Below the pieces are notes generated by a model, which made no database searches, was not told the origin of the DNA, and was given only the letters and a program-made list of their open reading frames with translations. A program made the translations under genes and the position numbers. Shown one piece after another: positions 16,393 to 25,672 of a DNA stretch of 64,000 bases. Origin of the DNA: Acidobacteriota bacterium (lineage in GTDB: Bacteria; Acidobacteriota; Terriglobia; Bryobacterales; Bryobacteraceae); the NCBI GenBank assembly GCA_026394055.1, contig JAPKYZ010000098.1, positions 1 through 64,000 on the forward strand. Reading direction: 5' to 3'. How positions within the stretch are numbered: the stretch's first letter is position 1; each line of letters begins with the position of its first letter.

Positions 16393-16899
16393 CTAGATGA
16401 ACATCTCTTCGTCCTGCGTGGCGTGGGCCACATTGGGACGATTGCCCTTCATCAGGTGCAAAACTCCGGCCCGGATGCCTGCCGCCAAGCCATTGACTTC
16501 GCGGATCGGCTTTAGGATGGTGCCCTGCACGGCGGCGACGGTCTCATGGACCCGCGTTACGGTATCTTCCACCACCATCTCGGTCCGTTCCAACTGGTGC
16601 TTGGCCCGCGCCGCGGCATCGAGCACAACTTCCTCCACCCGGCTGAGCTGTAGCTGAGCCGACTCGAGGACCGCGATGCTGCGCACGGAGATCTCGTTGA
16701 TCTGGTTGCGGCTGTCATTGATGGCCAGCCGCGCGGATTCAATCGTCGCTTCCGCCTGGGGAAGCAGTGGGGCCAAGTCCCGCTGCAGCTGTCCCACCAT
16801 GGTTTTGATCTTCATGGTGGCGATGGCCTGCACCACCATCGAAAGGGCCGCCAGGCCGACAAAGGCGACAACCGCCCAAGCCATTATCGGATCGTTCAT
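16393..16899 (-). CDS. Membrane-anchored coiled-coil protein (DUF948-like)
   Basis: A 168-residue protein with one N-terminal membrane helix (about 6-28, AWAVVAFVGLAALSMVVQAI), then a long amphipathic helix rich in Glu, Gln, Arg and Val (about 35-130) and a short polar tail. The build is that of DUF948 general-stress-type proteins. It overlaps the upstream YtxH-type gene by one base (TAATG), so the two are translated together. The function is unknown; an envelope-stress or structural role is an inference from topology and pairing. Confidence 0.75.
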   Translation of the reverse strand: MNDPIMAWAVVAFVGLAALSMVVQAIATMKIKTMVGQLQRDLAPLLPQAEATIESARLAINDSRNQINEISVRSIAVLESAQLQLSRVEEVVLDAAARAKHQLERTEMVVEDTVTRVHETVAAVQGTILKPIREVNGLAAGIRAGVLHLMKGNRPNVAHATQDEEMFI

Positions 16900-17186
16900 T
16901 AGCCCTCAGTGACAACCGAATCGCGGTAAGCCTTCTTGCCCGCTTCGACGGCGGCGGCCAGCTGCTCACGTTGACGCTGCACCGCTTCCTTGCTGCGTTC
17001 CACCAGATCGGCGGCGGAGCTGGTGATGTCTTCGGTGCGCTTGCGCAGGTAATCGGTGCTTTCAGTCGCCTTCGACTTCAGGAATCCACGGGTCTCCTCG
17101 CCGGACTTGGGTGCGAACAGGAGACCTGCCGTGACGCCAATGCCGAGGCCGAGGAAAAAATAGGGTAGCTTGTTTGAGTCTTCCAT
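16899..17186 (-). CDS. YtxH-domain protein
   Basis: A 95-residue protein with a glycine-rich membrane segment near the N-terminus, FFLGLGIGVTAGLLFAPKSG, the YtxH/gas-vesicle-like signature ending in APKSGxE. A charged helix fills the rest (RKRTEDITSSAADLVERSKE). YtxH proteins are small, stress-induced and membrane-associated. It precedes a DUF948-like gene with a 1 bp overlap, a pairing also seen in Firmicutes. It is divergent from recX with 40 bp between the starts. Confidence 0.85.
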   Translation of the reverse strand: MEDSNKLPYFFLGLGIGVTAGLLFAPKSGEETRGFLKSKATESTDYLRKRTEDITSSAADLVERSKEAVQRQREQLAAAVEAGKKAYRDSVVTEG

Positions 17187-17226
17187 GGTTGGGCTTCTTT
17201 ACTGCCTCTAGCATACACTCGTTGTC

Positions 17227-17769
17227 ATGGCGCTGAGAAAGCAACCCAAGAAACTGGATGCCGATGCGCTGTGGACCTACGCCTTAAAGCTGCTGGGCGG
17301 GCGCGCACTTTCGGCCGGCGAGGTGCGGGAAAAGCTGCGCTCTAAAGCCGAAGATCCGGTCCACGTCGACGGTGTCATGGAGCGTCTGAAGGACTACAAG
17401 TTCCTCGATGATGCCCGTTTCGCCGAGGGCTATGCGGCCGGGCGCCGTGACAACGAAGGGTTCGGCAAATTTCGCGTTCTGCAGGATTTGCGCAAGCGCC
17501 GCGTCTCTGGCGAGCTGGCGGAGCAGAAAGCGGCCGAAGTGTTTGCGGACGTGGATGAGATGGCCCAGGCGCGCGCTTATCTGGAACGCAAGTACCGCAC
17601 CAAGGATCTACCCGTGTTTCTGGCGGAGGAAAAACACGCCGCCCAGGCCTACCGCCGCCTGCGGACCGCGGGCTTTGGCACCTCCACCGCCATCAAGGTG
17701 CTGAAAAGCTACACGCCCCGGGCCGAGGAGCTGGAAAGTCTCGAGCTGGAAGAGCCGGCCGAGGAGTAA
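17227..17769 (+). CDS. recX: RecX-family regulatory protein
   Basis: A 180-residue protein built of three-helix repeats. Motifs are ALKLLGGRALSAGEVREKL in the first repeat and LKDYKFLDDARFAEGYAAGR in the second, the RecX core signatures. RecX binds and modulates RecA filaments. There is an acidic C-terminal tail. It stands apart from recA in this window. The length is in the family range. Confidence 0.88.
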   Translation: MALRKQPKKLDADALWTYALKLLGGRALSAGEVREKLRSKAEDPVHVDGVMERLKDYKFLDDARFAEGYAAGRRDNEGFGKFRVLQDLRKRRVSGELAEQKAAEVFADVDEMAQARAYLERKYRTKDLPVFLAEEKHAAQAYRRLRTAGFGTSTAIKVLKSYTPRAEELESLELEEPAEE

Positions 17770-17799
17770 CGCCGCGGCGCCATTCGATACAATCGCCGG

Positions 17800-19425
17800 A
17801 TGACCCGCCGAGAATTCGCCGCCGGGCTGGCCGCACCCGCGTTGCTTCGCGCCCAGTCCAAGCGTCCGCTAAACATCCTGTGGCTGAGCTGTGAAGACAC
17901 TTCGCCCACCTACGGCTGCTATGGCGACACCTACGCGCGGACGCCGAACATCGACCAGTTGGCCAGCGAAGGGCAGCGCTACAACCAGGCCTATTCGGTC
18001 TACCCGGTGTGCGGGCCGTCGCGGTCGTCGATCATCACGGGCATGTATCCGGCCACGATCGGCAGCCACCACATGCGCTCCCGCGCGGTGCCGCCGCCGG
18101 AGGTGAAGTGCTTCACGGAGTATCTGCGGGCGGCCGGGTACTATTGCACCAACAACTCGAAGACCGACTACAACTTCAATGGCCCCTCGGCGGCTCCGTT
18201 GACGGCTTGGGATGATAGCTCCGGGAGCGCCCACTGGCGGAACCGGCCCGACCCCGGGCAGCCATTTTTTAGCGTCTTCAACTTCATCAGCTCGCATGAA
18301 TCGCAGATCCGGAATCTCCGCAGTGAGGAGACCAAGCGGCTGGTGGCGCGCCTGCCGGCGCTGCATGACCCGCAGAAGGCACCGCTGCCGCCCTACTACC
18401 CGGATACGCCCATCGTGCGGCGCGATGTCGCCAGCTACTACGACGTCGTCTCCGCGATGGACCTGCAGGTGGCGGAGAAGTTGAAAGAACTGGAGCAGGA
18501 CGGGCTGCGGGACTCGACCGTCGTGATGCATTGGGGCGACCACGGCTGGGGCATGCCGCGCGGCAAACGTTGGCCCTACGATTCCGGCACGCGCGTGCCA
18601 TTGATCATCCGCTGGCCGGGCGCGTTGAAGCCCGGGTCCGTGAATGATGATCTGGTCAGCTTGATGGACCTGGGGCCGACGACGCTCTCACTGGCGGGGG
18701 TGCCGATCCCCAAGCACATGCAGGCGCAGGCCTTCTTGGGTGAGCAGAAGGCCGCCCCGCGCAGCTACGTCTTTATGGCGCGGGACCGGATGGATGAAGC
18801 CTACGACATGATGCGCTCCGTGCGCGACCATCGCTATCGCTATATCCGCAACTACTTCCCCGGCCGGCCCTACGTGCAATACAACGCCTACATGGATGAG
18901 ATGCCCACCATGCAGGAGATGCGGCGGGTCTACAAAGAAGCGCTGGGCAATGGTCCCCATGCCGGGGCGCCGCCGATGCCGGAGGCGATGAAGCCTTTTT
19001 TTGCCGCGGAGAAGCCGGTGGAAGAGCTCTATGATTCGGTGGCGGACCCGCACGAGATCCGCAATCTGGCGGCGGACCCCAAGTTGCGGCCCCTGCTTTT
19101 GAAGATGCGCGCCGTCCACGAGAAGTTCATGCGCGACACCAAGGATCTGGGTCAGGTGCCGGAAGCGGAGTTGACCGAACGGATGCGGCCTGGCGGCAAA
19201 TGGCAGAAGACGGCAACGCCGGAGCTGAGTTCCGCCGGGGACGCCGTGACCGCGGTCTGCGCGACGCCGGGCTCCTCCATTGCCTACACGTTCGATGCCG
19301 GTGCCAAGCCCTACTGGCGGCTGTACTCGGGTAAGCCCGTGAGTGTGCCCGAGTTCGGAACAGTCCGCTTTATCGCGGCTCGTTTGGGCTACCTCGATTC
19401 GGACGAAATGGTGATTGTCGAGTAA
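17800..19425 (+). CDS. Secreted sulfatase (type I, formylglycine-dependent)
   Basis: A 541-residue alkaline-phosphatase-superfamily sulfatase. An N-terminal MTRREFAAGLAAPALLRAQ looks like a short Tat signal. The modification motif is VCGPSRSSIITG (CxPSR, Cys71 to become formylglycine), with metal-binding Asp near ILWLSCEDTSP and the later HWGDHGWG segment. A formylglycine-generating enzyme is needed but not encoded here. The C-terminal 60 residues (after about residue 480) form a small beta-type domain ending AARLGYLDSDEMVIVE. It likely acts on sulfated glycans; the substrate is unknown. Convergent with the hybrid kinase. Confidence 0.92.
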   Translation: MTRREFAAGLAAPALLRAQSKRPLNILWLSCEDTSPTYGCYGDTYARTPNIDQLASEGQRYNQAYSVYPVCGPSRSSIITGMYPATIGSHHMRSRAVPPPEVKCFTEYLRAAGYYCTNNSKTDYNFNGPSAAPLTAWDDSSGSAHWRNRPDPGQPFFSVFNFISSHESQIRNLRSEETKRLVARLPALHDPQKAPLPPYYPDTPIVRRDVASYYDVVSAMDLQVAEKLKELEQDGLRDSTVVMHWGDHGWGMPRGKRWPYDSGTRVPLIIRWPGALKPGSVNDDLVSLMDLGPTTLSLAGVPIPKHMQAQAFLGEQKAAPRSYVFMARDRMDEAYDMMRSVRDHRYRYIRNYFPGRPYVQYNAYMDEMPTMQEMRRVYKEALGNGPHAGAPPMPEAMKPFFAAEKPVEELYDSVADPHEIRNLAADPKLRPLLLKMRAVHEKFMRDTKDLGQVPEAELTERMRPGGKWQKTATPELSSAGDAVTAVCATPGSSIAYTFDAGAKPYWRLYSGKPVSVPEFGTVRFIAARLGYLDSDEMVIVE

Positions 19426-19436
19426 AGGCTCGCCAG

Positions 19437-21500
19437 CTATTTGGCGGCCTCGCGCAGCACTTCGCTGAGCGCCTGGCGGTCGATCGGCTTGGCCAGAAAG
19501 CCATTCATGCCCGCCTCAAAGCAGGCCCGGCGGTCTTCCGGCATGGCATTGGCGGTAAGGGCCACGACGCGCAACTTCTGGGCGAACTCGCGGATCTGGC
19601 GCGTCGCCTCCAGGCCGTCCATCTCCGGCATCCGGCAATCCATCAGCACCAGGCTGTAGGCGTTCTGGCGGACCATCTGGACCGCCTCCACCCCATTGCT
19701 GGCGACTTCCACTTGGCAGCCCAGCTGTCGCAACAGGCCGAGCGCTACCTTCTGGTTGACCGGATTGTCTTCCGCCAGCAGCACGCGCAGGCCGGGGAAC
19801 TGTGTGGGCGGCGCCGGGTTGCTCGCGAGCGGCACCGCGTCGGGCGGCCTTTCCGCGGCGGGCAGGCTGACATGGAACCAGAACGTGGTGCCGCCACCGG
19901 TTTGCGATTCGACGCCGATCTCACCGCCCATCAGGTTGATGAGCTGCTTGGAGATGGCCAAGCCCAGGCCGGTGCCTCCGCGCTGGCGCGTCTGCTCGTC
20001 TTCCACCTGAGCGAAGCGGTGGAACAGCTTGGGGATGGCGGCCGACGGGATGCCGATGCCAGTGTCCTGAACCCGGACCTCACAGCGCACGTGCGCCGCC
20101 TCAACAGAGCTGAGCTTCATCGAGATCATCACCCCGCCCTGGTCGGTGAACTTAATCGCGTTGCTGATCAGGTTCACCAACACTTGCCGGAAACGGACGG
20201 CATCGCCGGAAAGCCACAGCTCCGGCGAGCCCTCGATGGCCAAATCCAATTTAAGGCCCTTGGCTTGCGCGGCGGGGCCGAGCAGTGCCACCGCTTCTTC
20301 CAGCACCGTCGCCGGCGAGAAGGGCCCATTGGTGAGCTGTAGCTTGCCGGCTTCGATCTTGGAGGCATCGAGGATGTCGTTCAGAATGGTCAGCAACAGT
20401 TCGCCGGAATGCTTCACCAGGCCCGCCCGCCGGTGCTGTTCCGGCGCCAGCGGACCATCCAGCATCAGCGACACCATGCCCAGGATGCCGTTCATGGGGG
20501 TCCGGATCTCGTGGCTCATGGTGGCTAGAAAAGTGCTTTTGGCCCGGCTGGCGCCATCGGCGCGCACCTTCTCGCGATAGGCCGCGGCCCACGCGGCCAC
20601 CGACACCACCAGCAGCGCCAACAACAGGGCCACCGCAATCTGCAGCACCCGCTCGTCGGCGTGCGCTTCAAACAGGCTCAGGGGCTCGTCGAAGTTAGCC
20701 GCCATGGGTCCCAGATAGTTGCGGTAGATCGGATAGAGCCTCCCGGCCCGGGCCATCCGGCCCAGCTCGCTCCGAATCGCGTCGGCGTGCTCCTGGGCGG
20801 CAAAGGTGGACGCGACGCCGGCCCACATTGAAGCTTCGGGGAGTCCCACCAACGAGAACTCAGCGGTCTCACAGCCCGGCGGCCGCACGGTGAGCAGGTC
20901 TACGAGGACACCGGTCTCGACCAGGACCGCATCCGCCGACCCCCGGCAGACCTCCAGCACCGCCACTTCACGGCGGGGGCGCACCAGTTTCGCGGCCGCG
21001 GGGAAAAGCTTTCCGGCAAAGAAGCTGTCCACTGGGAAACCAAAGTGGGCCAGGGTCCGCACCGGGCGCCCCTCAGCGACGGCCTGACGGAGCCGGACCA
21101 GGGCGAAGTCGGATTCCCACCAGGGCTCGCTGATATAGATCCGCCCCAGGCGGCTGGGCAGGCGGGCGGCGGCGGGGAACAGGTCGATCTTTCCGGTCTC
21201 GAGCGCCACTTCCAGGTCGCCCGCCACTTCCACAAACACAATCGGGATTCGCAGCGTCTTGGCCGCATCCCGGAAGGCCCGCACGGTGGGGCCGTCCGCA
21301 GAGCCGTCGGCGCCCGTGTAGGTGAGCGGCGGGCGGTTGTGGTAGCCGACCCGTAGTGTGCCGGAGGGCGGTTGATACAGGTTGTTCAGCCACAGGGCCG
21401 CCGCAATTCCAACAGCAGCCACCAGCGCGAGGCCCGTGGCGATCAGAGGAACTCCGCGGCCCCGGAGGTTTTGCCGTGTCATCACCTTGCCCATACTCAT
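19437..21500 (-). CDS. BvgS-like hybrid sensor histidine kinase
   Basis: A 687-residue protein. After a membrane helix (about 19-38) lies a periplasmic solute-binding-like domain (SBP_bac_3, about 47-270, opening [15 protein letters not shown]), a second membrane helix (about 286-307), HisKA with [12 protein letters not shown] (phospho-acceptor His330), an HATPase domain ([27 protein letters not shown]) and a C-terminal receiver with [13 protein letters not shown] (Asp621). Ligand sensing through a venus-flytrap module is the BvgS scheme, but without a downstream Hpt domain in the same protein. ATG 21500 is chosen because it overlaps the prepilin peptidase stop as ATGA. No response regulator gene is adjacent. 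Confidence 0.9.
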   Translation of the reverse strand: MSMGKVMTRQNLRGRGVPLIATGLALVAAVGIAAALWLNNLYQPPSGTLRVGYHNRPPLTYTGADGSADGPTVRAFRDAAKTLRIPIVFVEVAGDLEVALETGKIDLFPAAARLPSRLGRIYISEPWWESDFALVRLRQAVAEGRPVRTLAHFGFPVDSFFAGKLFPAAAKLVRPRREVAVLEVCRGSADAVLVETGVLVDLLTVRPPGCETAEFSLVGLPEASMWAGVASTFAAQEHADAIRSELGRMARAGRLYPIYRNYLGPMAANFDEPLSLFEAHADERVLQIAVALLLALLVVSVAAWAAAYREKVRADGASRAKSTFLATMSHEIRTPMNGILGMVSLMLDGPLAPEQHRRAGLVKHSGELLLTILNDILDASKIEAGKLQLTNGPFSPATVLEEAVALLGPAAQAKGLKLDLAIEGSPELWLSGDAVRFRQVLVNLISNAIKFTDQGGVMISMKLSSVEAAHVRCEVRVQDTGIGIPSAAIPKLFHRFAQVEDEQTRQRGGTGLGLAISKQLINLMGGEIGVESQTGGGTTFWFHVSLPAAERPPDAVPLASNPAPPTQFPGLRVLLAEDNPVNQKVALGLLRQLGCQVEVASNGVEAVQMVRQNAYSLVLMDCRMPEMDGLEATRQIREFAQKLRVVALTANAMPEDRRACFEAGMNGFLAKPIDRQALSEVLREAAK

Positions 21501-21919
21501 CGGCTGAGCAGTGGGATCGCCCAAGCCAAACAACCCGCCAGCACCGCCGGTGCCAGGGGCTTCTTCTGTCTTAAGGCTGTTTTACCACCCTTTATGATCA
21601 ACACTATCGCATGCACGCCGCCCGCGATAGCCGAAAAGGTAAAGATTATTAGCCACGGCATCGGCCCGGCCAGCGCGCCCAGGGCCATCATCAGCTTGAC
21701 GTCCCCCGCGCCCACCCCCCGCAGCAAGAACAAGGTGCCGTAGATCGCCGCCGCCAACCCGGCACCAGCCAGCCCATCGCGCCAATGCCAGACGACGCCC
21801 GCGAGGAACGCGGCACCGCAGAGCCAGTTGGGGATACGCCGCTCCCGAAGATCAAACCAAGTCGCCATGGCGGCGGTGAGCAGCACGGCAACGACAGGGA
21901 TCAGGGTGGATCCTCTCAA
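21497..21919 (-). CDS. Prepilin peptidase, A24 family, peptidase domain only
   Basis: A membrane protein of about 140 residues with the two catalytic Asp motifs of A24 peptidases: [15 protein letters not shown] and [17 protein letters not shown]. It is short, CpaA/TadV-like, lacking the N-terminal methyltransferase domain of PilD/GspO. It would cleave type IV-pilin-like leaders and could serve the GspG-J pseudopilins encoded at 43.6-45.6 kb, though it is 22 kb away and unlinked. The start is uncertain; TTG 21919 is the best placed, 12 bp after the amidase stop. The stop overlaps the hybrid kinase start as ATGA. Confidence 0.8.
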   Translation of the reverse strand: MRGSTLIPVVAVLLTAAMATWFDLRERRIPNWLCGAAFLAGVVWHWRDGLAGAGLAAAIYGTLFLLRGVGAGDVKLMMALGALAGPMPWLIIFTFSAIAGGVHAIVLIIKGGKTALRQKKPLAPAVLAGCLAWAIPLLSR

Positions 21920-21930
21920 GTGCGATCCCG

Positions 21931-23415
21931 CTAGCTGACCACGGGGTGTTGCTTGTGCCACTCCGTGCGGCGCTGGAACTCCATGCCCAAGGCGAGCAGA
22001 GTGTTCTCGGTGAAGTGTCGGCCCACTAGCTGAATGCCGACCGGGAGCCCGCCCACCAGGCCGCAAGGCAGCGACAAGGCTGGCACGCCCGCGACGTTCG
22101 AGGCCCCGATCAGGGCTGTGTTGCCGCGATCAGGCGAACGCGGAGGGGCGGGCGTATTGTCGAACGGCTTCAACGCTTCGTCCGCCACGCGGAGCCGCGC
22201 CGGGGCGATCAGCACGTCGACATCGCTGAACAGCTGGCCGAACGCGCCGGTGATCTCGCGCTGGGCGGTTTTGGCCTTCAGATAATCGGCCGCCGTCACC
22301 TTCAGGCCGTTCTTCAGACCTTCGATCTGCACTTTGTCGGCCAGCTCGTCCACCTTGCCTGATTCAATCAGCGGGCGGAAGGCCGTTGACCCTTCGGCCA
22401 TGATCAGCGTCCGCACCGTGGGGCCGTAGGGCAGCTCCGGCAGCTTCTTTTCGACCACCGTGACCCCCATCTGGCGGAACACACCCAGCGCCGCCTGGAA
22501 GGCCGGCCGGGCGGCCTCATCGGCCCACACGTCAAAGTCGACCGGGGCGAAGCCGACGCGGAGCTCCTTTAAGGGCCGCACGAACTCAGGGGCGAAGTAG
22601 AAGCTCTTACCGGCCGAATAGGGGTCGTTGTCGTCGCCGCCCGCGATCACGGCCAGCACATGGCCACAATCTTCCGCCGTGCGGCACATCGGCCCGATCT
22701 TGTCGAGCGAATGCGACAGCTCCATGGCGCCATACCGGCTGACCAACCCATAGGTGGGCCGGAGCCCCGTGACGCCGCAGAAGGCGCTGGGGGTGAGAAT
22801 CGAGCCCGAGGTCTCGGTACCCAACGCCCAAGGCACCAGACCGGCCGCCACGGCCGCGCCAGAGCCACTGGAGGAGCCGCCGGCCCAACGCGTGACGTCC
22901 CAGGGGTTCAGGCAAGGCCCGGTGACAGAGGCCGAGGGCCCGCCATAGCTAGGCCCGCCCGCCAGTTCCACCATCGCCAGCTTGCCGAGCAATGGCGCCT
23001 TGGCCTTCGCTAGCTTCCGGATTACGGTCGCGTCGTAGTCGAACACTTGGGTGGCAAAGGGCTTGGCGCCCCAAGCGGTCACCCGCTTTTCCACCGCGAA
23101 CAGATCCTTGGCCCCGTAGGGTACGCCTTGCAGCGGGCTGCGGAGCCGGTCCCACTTGATCTCGTCGTCCACATCCTTGGCCAGCTTCAGTGCCGGTGCG
23201 CGGAGGCTGAGCGCGAGGGCGTTGTAGCGTGGACCCAGACGCTCCAGCCGGTCGGCGAAGGCGCGCGTGAGCTCGACGCAAGAGAACTCTTTCTTGCGCA
23301 GACGGGCACTGAGTTCGGTGAGTGAGGCGAAGAACACATCGCCCGGTGCGGGAGCCGCTGCCCAGGCTACCGTGGCGCTACTGGCGGCCAGAAAGTTGCG
23401 GCGGGTCAGGCTCAC
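21931..23415 (-). CDS. Amidase signature family protein, Tat-exported
   Basis: A 494-residue amidase with an N-terminal Tat signal (LTRRNFLAASSATVAWAAA). The Ser-cisSer-Lys triad motifs are visible: Lys in GVPYGAKDLF, the glycine-serine loop WAGGSSSGSGAAVAAG and the nucleophile region GTETSGSILTPSAFCG. The family hydrolyses varied amides; the export signal excludes the GatA role in tRNA charging. The start is GTG 23415, overlapping the aroDE stop (GTGA). It sits in a minus-strand run with aroDE and the short prepilin peptidase. Confidence 0.9.
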   Translation of the reverse strand: MSLTRRNFLAASSATVAWAAAPAPGDVFFASLTELSARLRKKEFSCVELTRAFADRLERLGPRYNALALSLRAPALKLAKDVDDEIKWDRLRSPLQGVPYGAKDLFAVEKRVTAWGAKPFATQVFDYDATVIRKLAKAKAPLLGKLAMVELAGGPSYGGPSASVTGPCLNPWDVTRWAGGSSSGSGAAVAAGLVPWALGTETSGSILTPSAFCGVTGLRPTYGLVSRYGAMELSHSLDKIGPMCRTAEDCGHVLAVIAGGDDNDPYSAGKSFYFAPEFVRPLKELRVGFAPVDFDVWADEAARPAFQAALGVFRQMGVTVVEKKLPELPYGPTVRTLIMAEGSTAFRPLIESGKVDELADKVQIEGLKNGLKVTAADYLKAKTAQREITGAFGQLFSDVDVLIAPARLRVADEALKPFDNTPAPPRSPDRGNTALIGASNVAGVPALSLPCGLVGGLPVGIQLVGRHFTENTLLALGMEFQRRTEWHKQHPVVS

Positions 23416-24917
23416 GTCAGGGCCTCCAGGGCCGCCTTCTCCATCACCGCACGAGGGGCCGATTCACCGGTGAAGATCTCAAACTGCGCCACGGCCTGCT
23501 CGACAAACATCTGGATGCCGGGGATCACGGTGCAGCCTTGCTGTTTGGCCCGTTTCAGCAGCAGCGTCTCCATGGGGTTGTAGACCATGTCGAACACCAG
23601 CTCCCCCGGGATCTCATCATCAAAGAAGCACTCGTCCGGATGCGGGAACATGCCCAGCGGCGTGGCGTGCACGACGGCGTCGAACTTCCGGCCATTCGCC
23701 CGCAGTTGCTCGCGCAGCAAGGGCTCTGCCCCACAAGCCTTCGCCAGCGCCCGGACGCGGTCTGGATTGCGCCCGGTCAAGGCCAGAGTGGCTCCGGCAT
23801 CGGCCAAGGCGAACGCGGCCCCACGGGCGGCTCCGCCGTTGCCGACCACCAATACCTGAGCCTTGCCCAGGCGCAGGTGCTTGGCTAACGGCTTGGTGAC
23901 ACCCGCGGCATCCGTGTTGGTGCCGCGCCATTTGCCGGCCTTGCGCCAGACCGTGTTGACGGCGCCGATGCGGCGCGCGAGAGGCTCCACCACGTCCAGG
24001 TAGCGGATGATCTTCTGCTTGTGCGGAATGGTGACGCTGACCCCGCTGATGGGCAGCCGGTCCGCCAATAGCAGAAAATCCCGCAGCTGCACCGGCTTCA
24101 CCAGAAAGGGCAGGTAGACGCCATCGATGCGCCGCGCCTGCAGTGCGCGGTTGTGCACGGCGGGTGAGATGCTGTGCCGCACGGGGTCGGCAATGACGCC
24201 GAACACCTTCGCCGCTTTGGTGAATTTCTCGATGCGATAGAGGTTGCGCAGTTGCCGCGCGCTCACTTGTCCGGGCGCGGTACCTTCAGCCGCTAGCGGC
24301 GCGGCGTACGTATAGAGGCCGCCGGCTGCGGGCGAGAGAACGCGCGTCGGGAAGCCGACTTCGCCCATGGCCAGCAAAATGAACTTCAGCTTCGGGTAGG
24401 CCTTGGCCAGCGCCAGCACGCGTTGCGGATCGGACGGCTTGCGCGCGGTGGTGACCACTTTGTAGGCGTCGGCGCCCACCTTGGTCATGCGCCGCACCAG
24501 CGGGTCCAGCGGCGGCGTGCCGTCGAAGTTGTGATAGCTGACGATGAAGAAGCACTTGGAGCGTAGCGCCTCCAGATGCGCCAGACTCGACTCTGCGCTC
24601 TCGATCTCGAGATCCACCGCGCGCGCTCCGGCGTCCACGGCGTGGCTCAAGATGTTCACCTGCTCATCAATCGAGCCATTGAAGTGGCCGCGATTCTGGT
24701 GGCGGCGGCACGTGGCCAGCACCACCGCTTCCGGATGCGCCGCGAGAAATTCGCGGATCACCGCCACGCCATCGATGGGCCGCGGCAGGTAGTCCAGACG
24801 AAATTCGAGGAAGCGTTCACCAGCGTCCACCTCGCGGTGGGCGTGCTCCAGTAACTTCTCGGTGGTGGGGAAGCCCAGGGCGATACAGATGGATGGAAGG
24901 GAGGCTCGCGACGGCAT
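23412..24917 (-). CDS. aroDE: Bifunctional 3-dehydroquinate dehydratase / shikimate dehydrogenase
   Basis: A 501-residue fusion catalysing two consecutive shikimate pathway steps. Residues 1-225 are a type I dehydroquinase with catalytic His129 (IVSYHNF) and Schiff-base Lys153 (AYKVVTTA). Residues 235-501 are shikimate dehydrogenase, opening VFGVIADPVRHSISPAVHN, with the catalytic Lys in VTIPHKQK, the NADP fold VVGNGGAARG and the end GIQMFVEQAVAQFEIFTG. The AroD-AroE order is the one known from plants, Chlamydiae, Planctomycetes and some Acidobacteria. The gene's stop overlaps the amidase start by 4 bp. Confidence 0.95.
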   Translation of the reverse strand: MPSRASLPSICIALGFPTTEKLLEHAHREVDAGERFLEFRLDYLPRPIDGVAVIREFLAAHPEAVVLATCRRHQNRGHFNGSIDEQVNILSHAVDAGARAVDLEIESAESSLAHLEALRSKCFFIVSYHNFDGTPPLDPLVRRMTKVGADAYKVVTTARKPSDPQRVLALAKAYPKLKFILLAMGEVGFPTRVLSPAAGGLYTYAAPLAAEGTAPGQVSARQLRNLYRIEKFTKAAKVFGVIADPVRHSISPAVHNRALQARRIDGVYLPFLVKPVQLRDFLLLADRLPISGVSVTIPHKQKIIRYLDVVEPLARRIGAVNTVWRKAGKWRGTNTDAAGVTKPLAKHLRLGKAQVLVVGNGGAARGAAFALADAGATLALTGRNPDRVRALAKACGAEPLLREQLRANGRKFDAVVHATPLGMFPHPDECFFDDEIPGELVFDMVYNPMETLLLKRAKQQGCTVIPGIQMFVEQAVAQFEIFTGESAPRAVMEKAALEALT

Positions 24918-24946
24918 GACAGCTACAGTCGGTTAGCGTAGCATGC

Positions 24947-25672
24947 CTAAGATGGGGCAACCGGAGGCAGGTTGCGTTGCTTCCAAGCTTCGAGGATCGC
25001 AGCGGGGTGCGGAACGCTCACACTGACGCAGCCTTGCTCCAGTGCCGCCAGCACACCATCCAGCGAATCGCGGTAAAAAGCCAGCTGGACCAGCGGCGGG
25101 CACTTCTTCAACATCAGCGCTTCATCCTCCACCGGGACCGGGCCCAGCGCGGGCAACACGCTATCCACTTCGCTGCGCTTGGCGATCTTTGAAGCCACCA
25201 GCTTGCCTTCCTCATTCAGCAATGTGGTGCCGAAGATCACGCGCAAGTGGGTGGAGTGTTCGTGGCAAACCTGGGCCAGCTGGATCAGCTCCATTTCGAC
25301 GTACTGAAACTGGCGCGAGTTCAGCTTGCCGATGTTCAGCACGGCATGGATCTCCCGTGCGCCGCGGCGGATGGCGTCACGCGCTTCATAGACCTTGATG
25401 GCCGTGGTGGAGGAGCCATGCGGGAACCCGACAAAGGAGCCCACCAGCGTCGTGCCCCAGGCCGCGCGCGCTGCCTGGTCGACATCAGAAGGCCGCACGA
25501 TCACCGCGCGGATGCCTTGCTCGCAGGCCATCGTCACCGCTGCGTGCACATGGTCGTCGGTCAAAGCCGGTCCGGCCACGGCCAGCTCCAGCTTGGCCGC
25601 GGTGAGCAACGGCTCCGGTGGTGTCAGCTCCGCAGCCTCGGCGACATTCACAGCTTTAGGAGAAGGGTTCAT
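24947..25672 (-). CDS. DeoC/LacD-fold aldolase homologue lacking catalytic residues
   Basis: A 241-residue homologue of deoxyribose-phosphate aldolase. It keeps DeoC landmarks, for example VGFPHGSSTTAIK for IGFPLGxxTTxxK and AREIHAVLNIGKL for the EIDMVINIG strand. All three catalytic residues are changed: the Asp of EIDMV is His109, the Schiff-base Lys of FVKTSTGF is Leu173 (SVLPALGP) and the second Lys of VKASGG is about Gln196. It should therefore be catalytically inactive as a DERA. ATG 25672 is set by its ATGA overlap with the CBM9-like gene upstream. The frame is intact, so a binding or regulatory role is possible. Confidence 0.8.
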   Translation of the reverse strand: MNPSPKAVNVAEAAELTPPEPLLTAAKLELAVAGPALTDDHVHAAVTMACEQGIRAVIVRPSDVDQAARAAWGTTLVGSFVGFPHGSSTTAIKVYEARDAIRRGAREIHAVLNIGKLNSRQFQYVEMELIQLAQVCHEHSTHLRVIFGTTLLNEEGKLVASKIAKRSEVDSVLPALGPVPVEDEALMLKKCPPLVQLAFYRDSLDGVLAALEQGCVSVSVPHPAAILEAWKQRNLPPVAPS

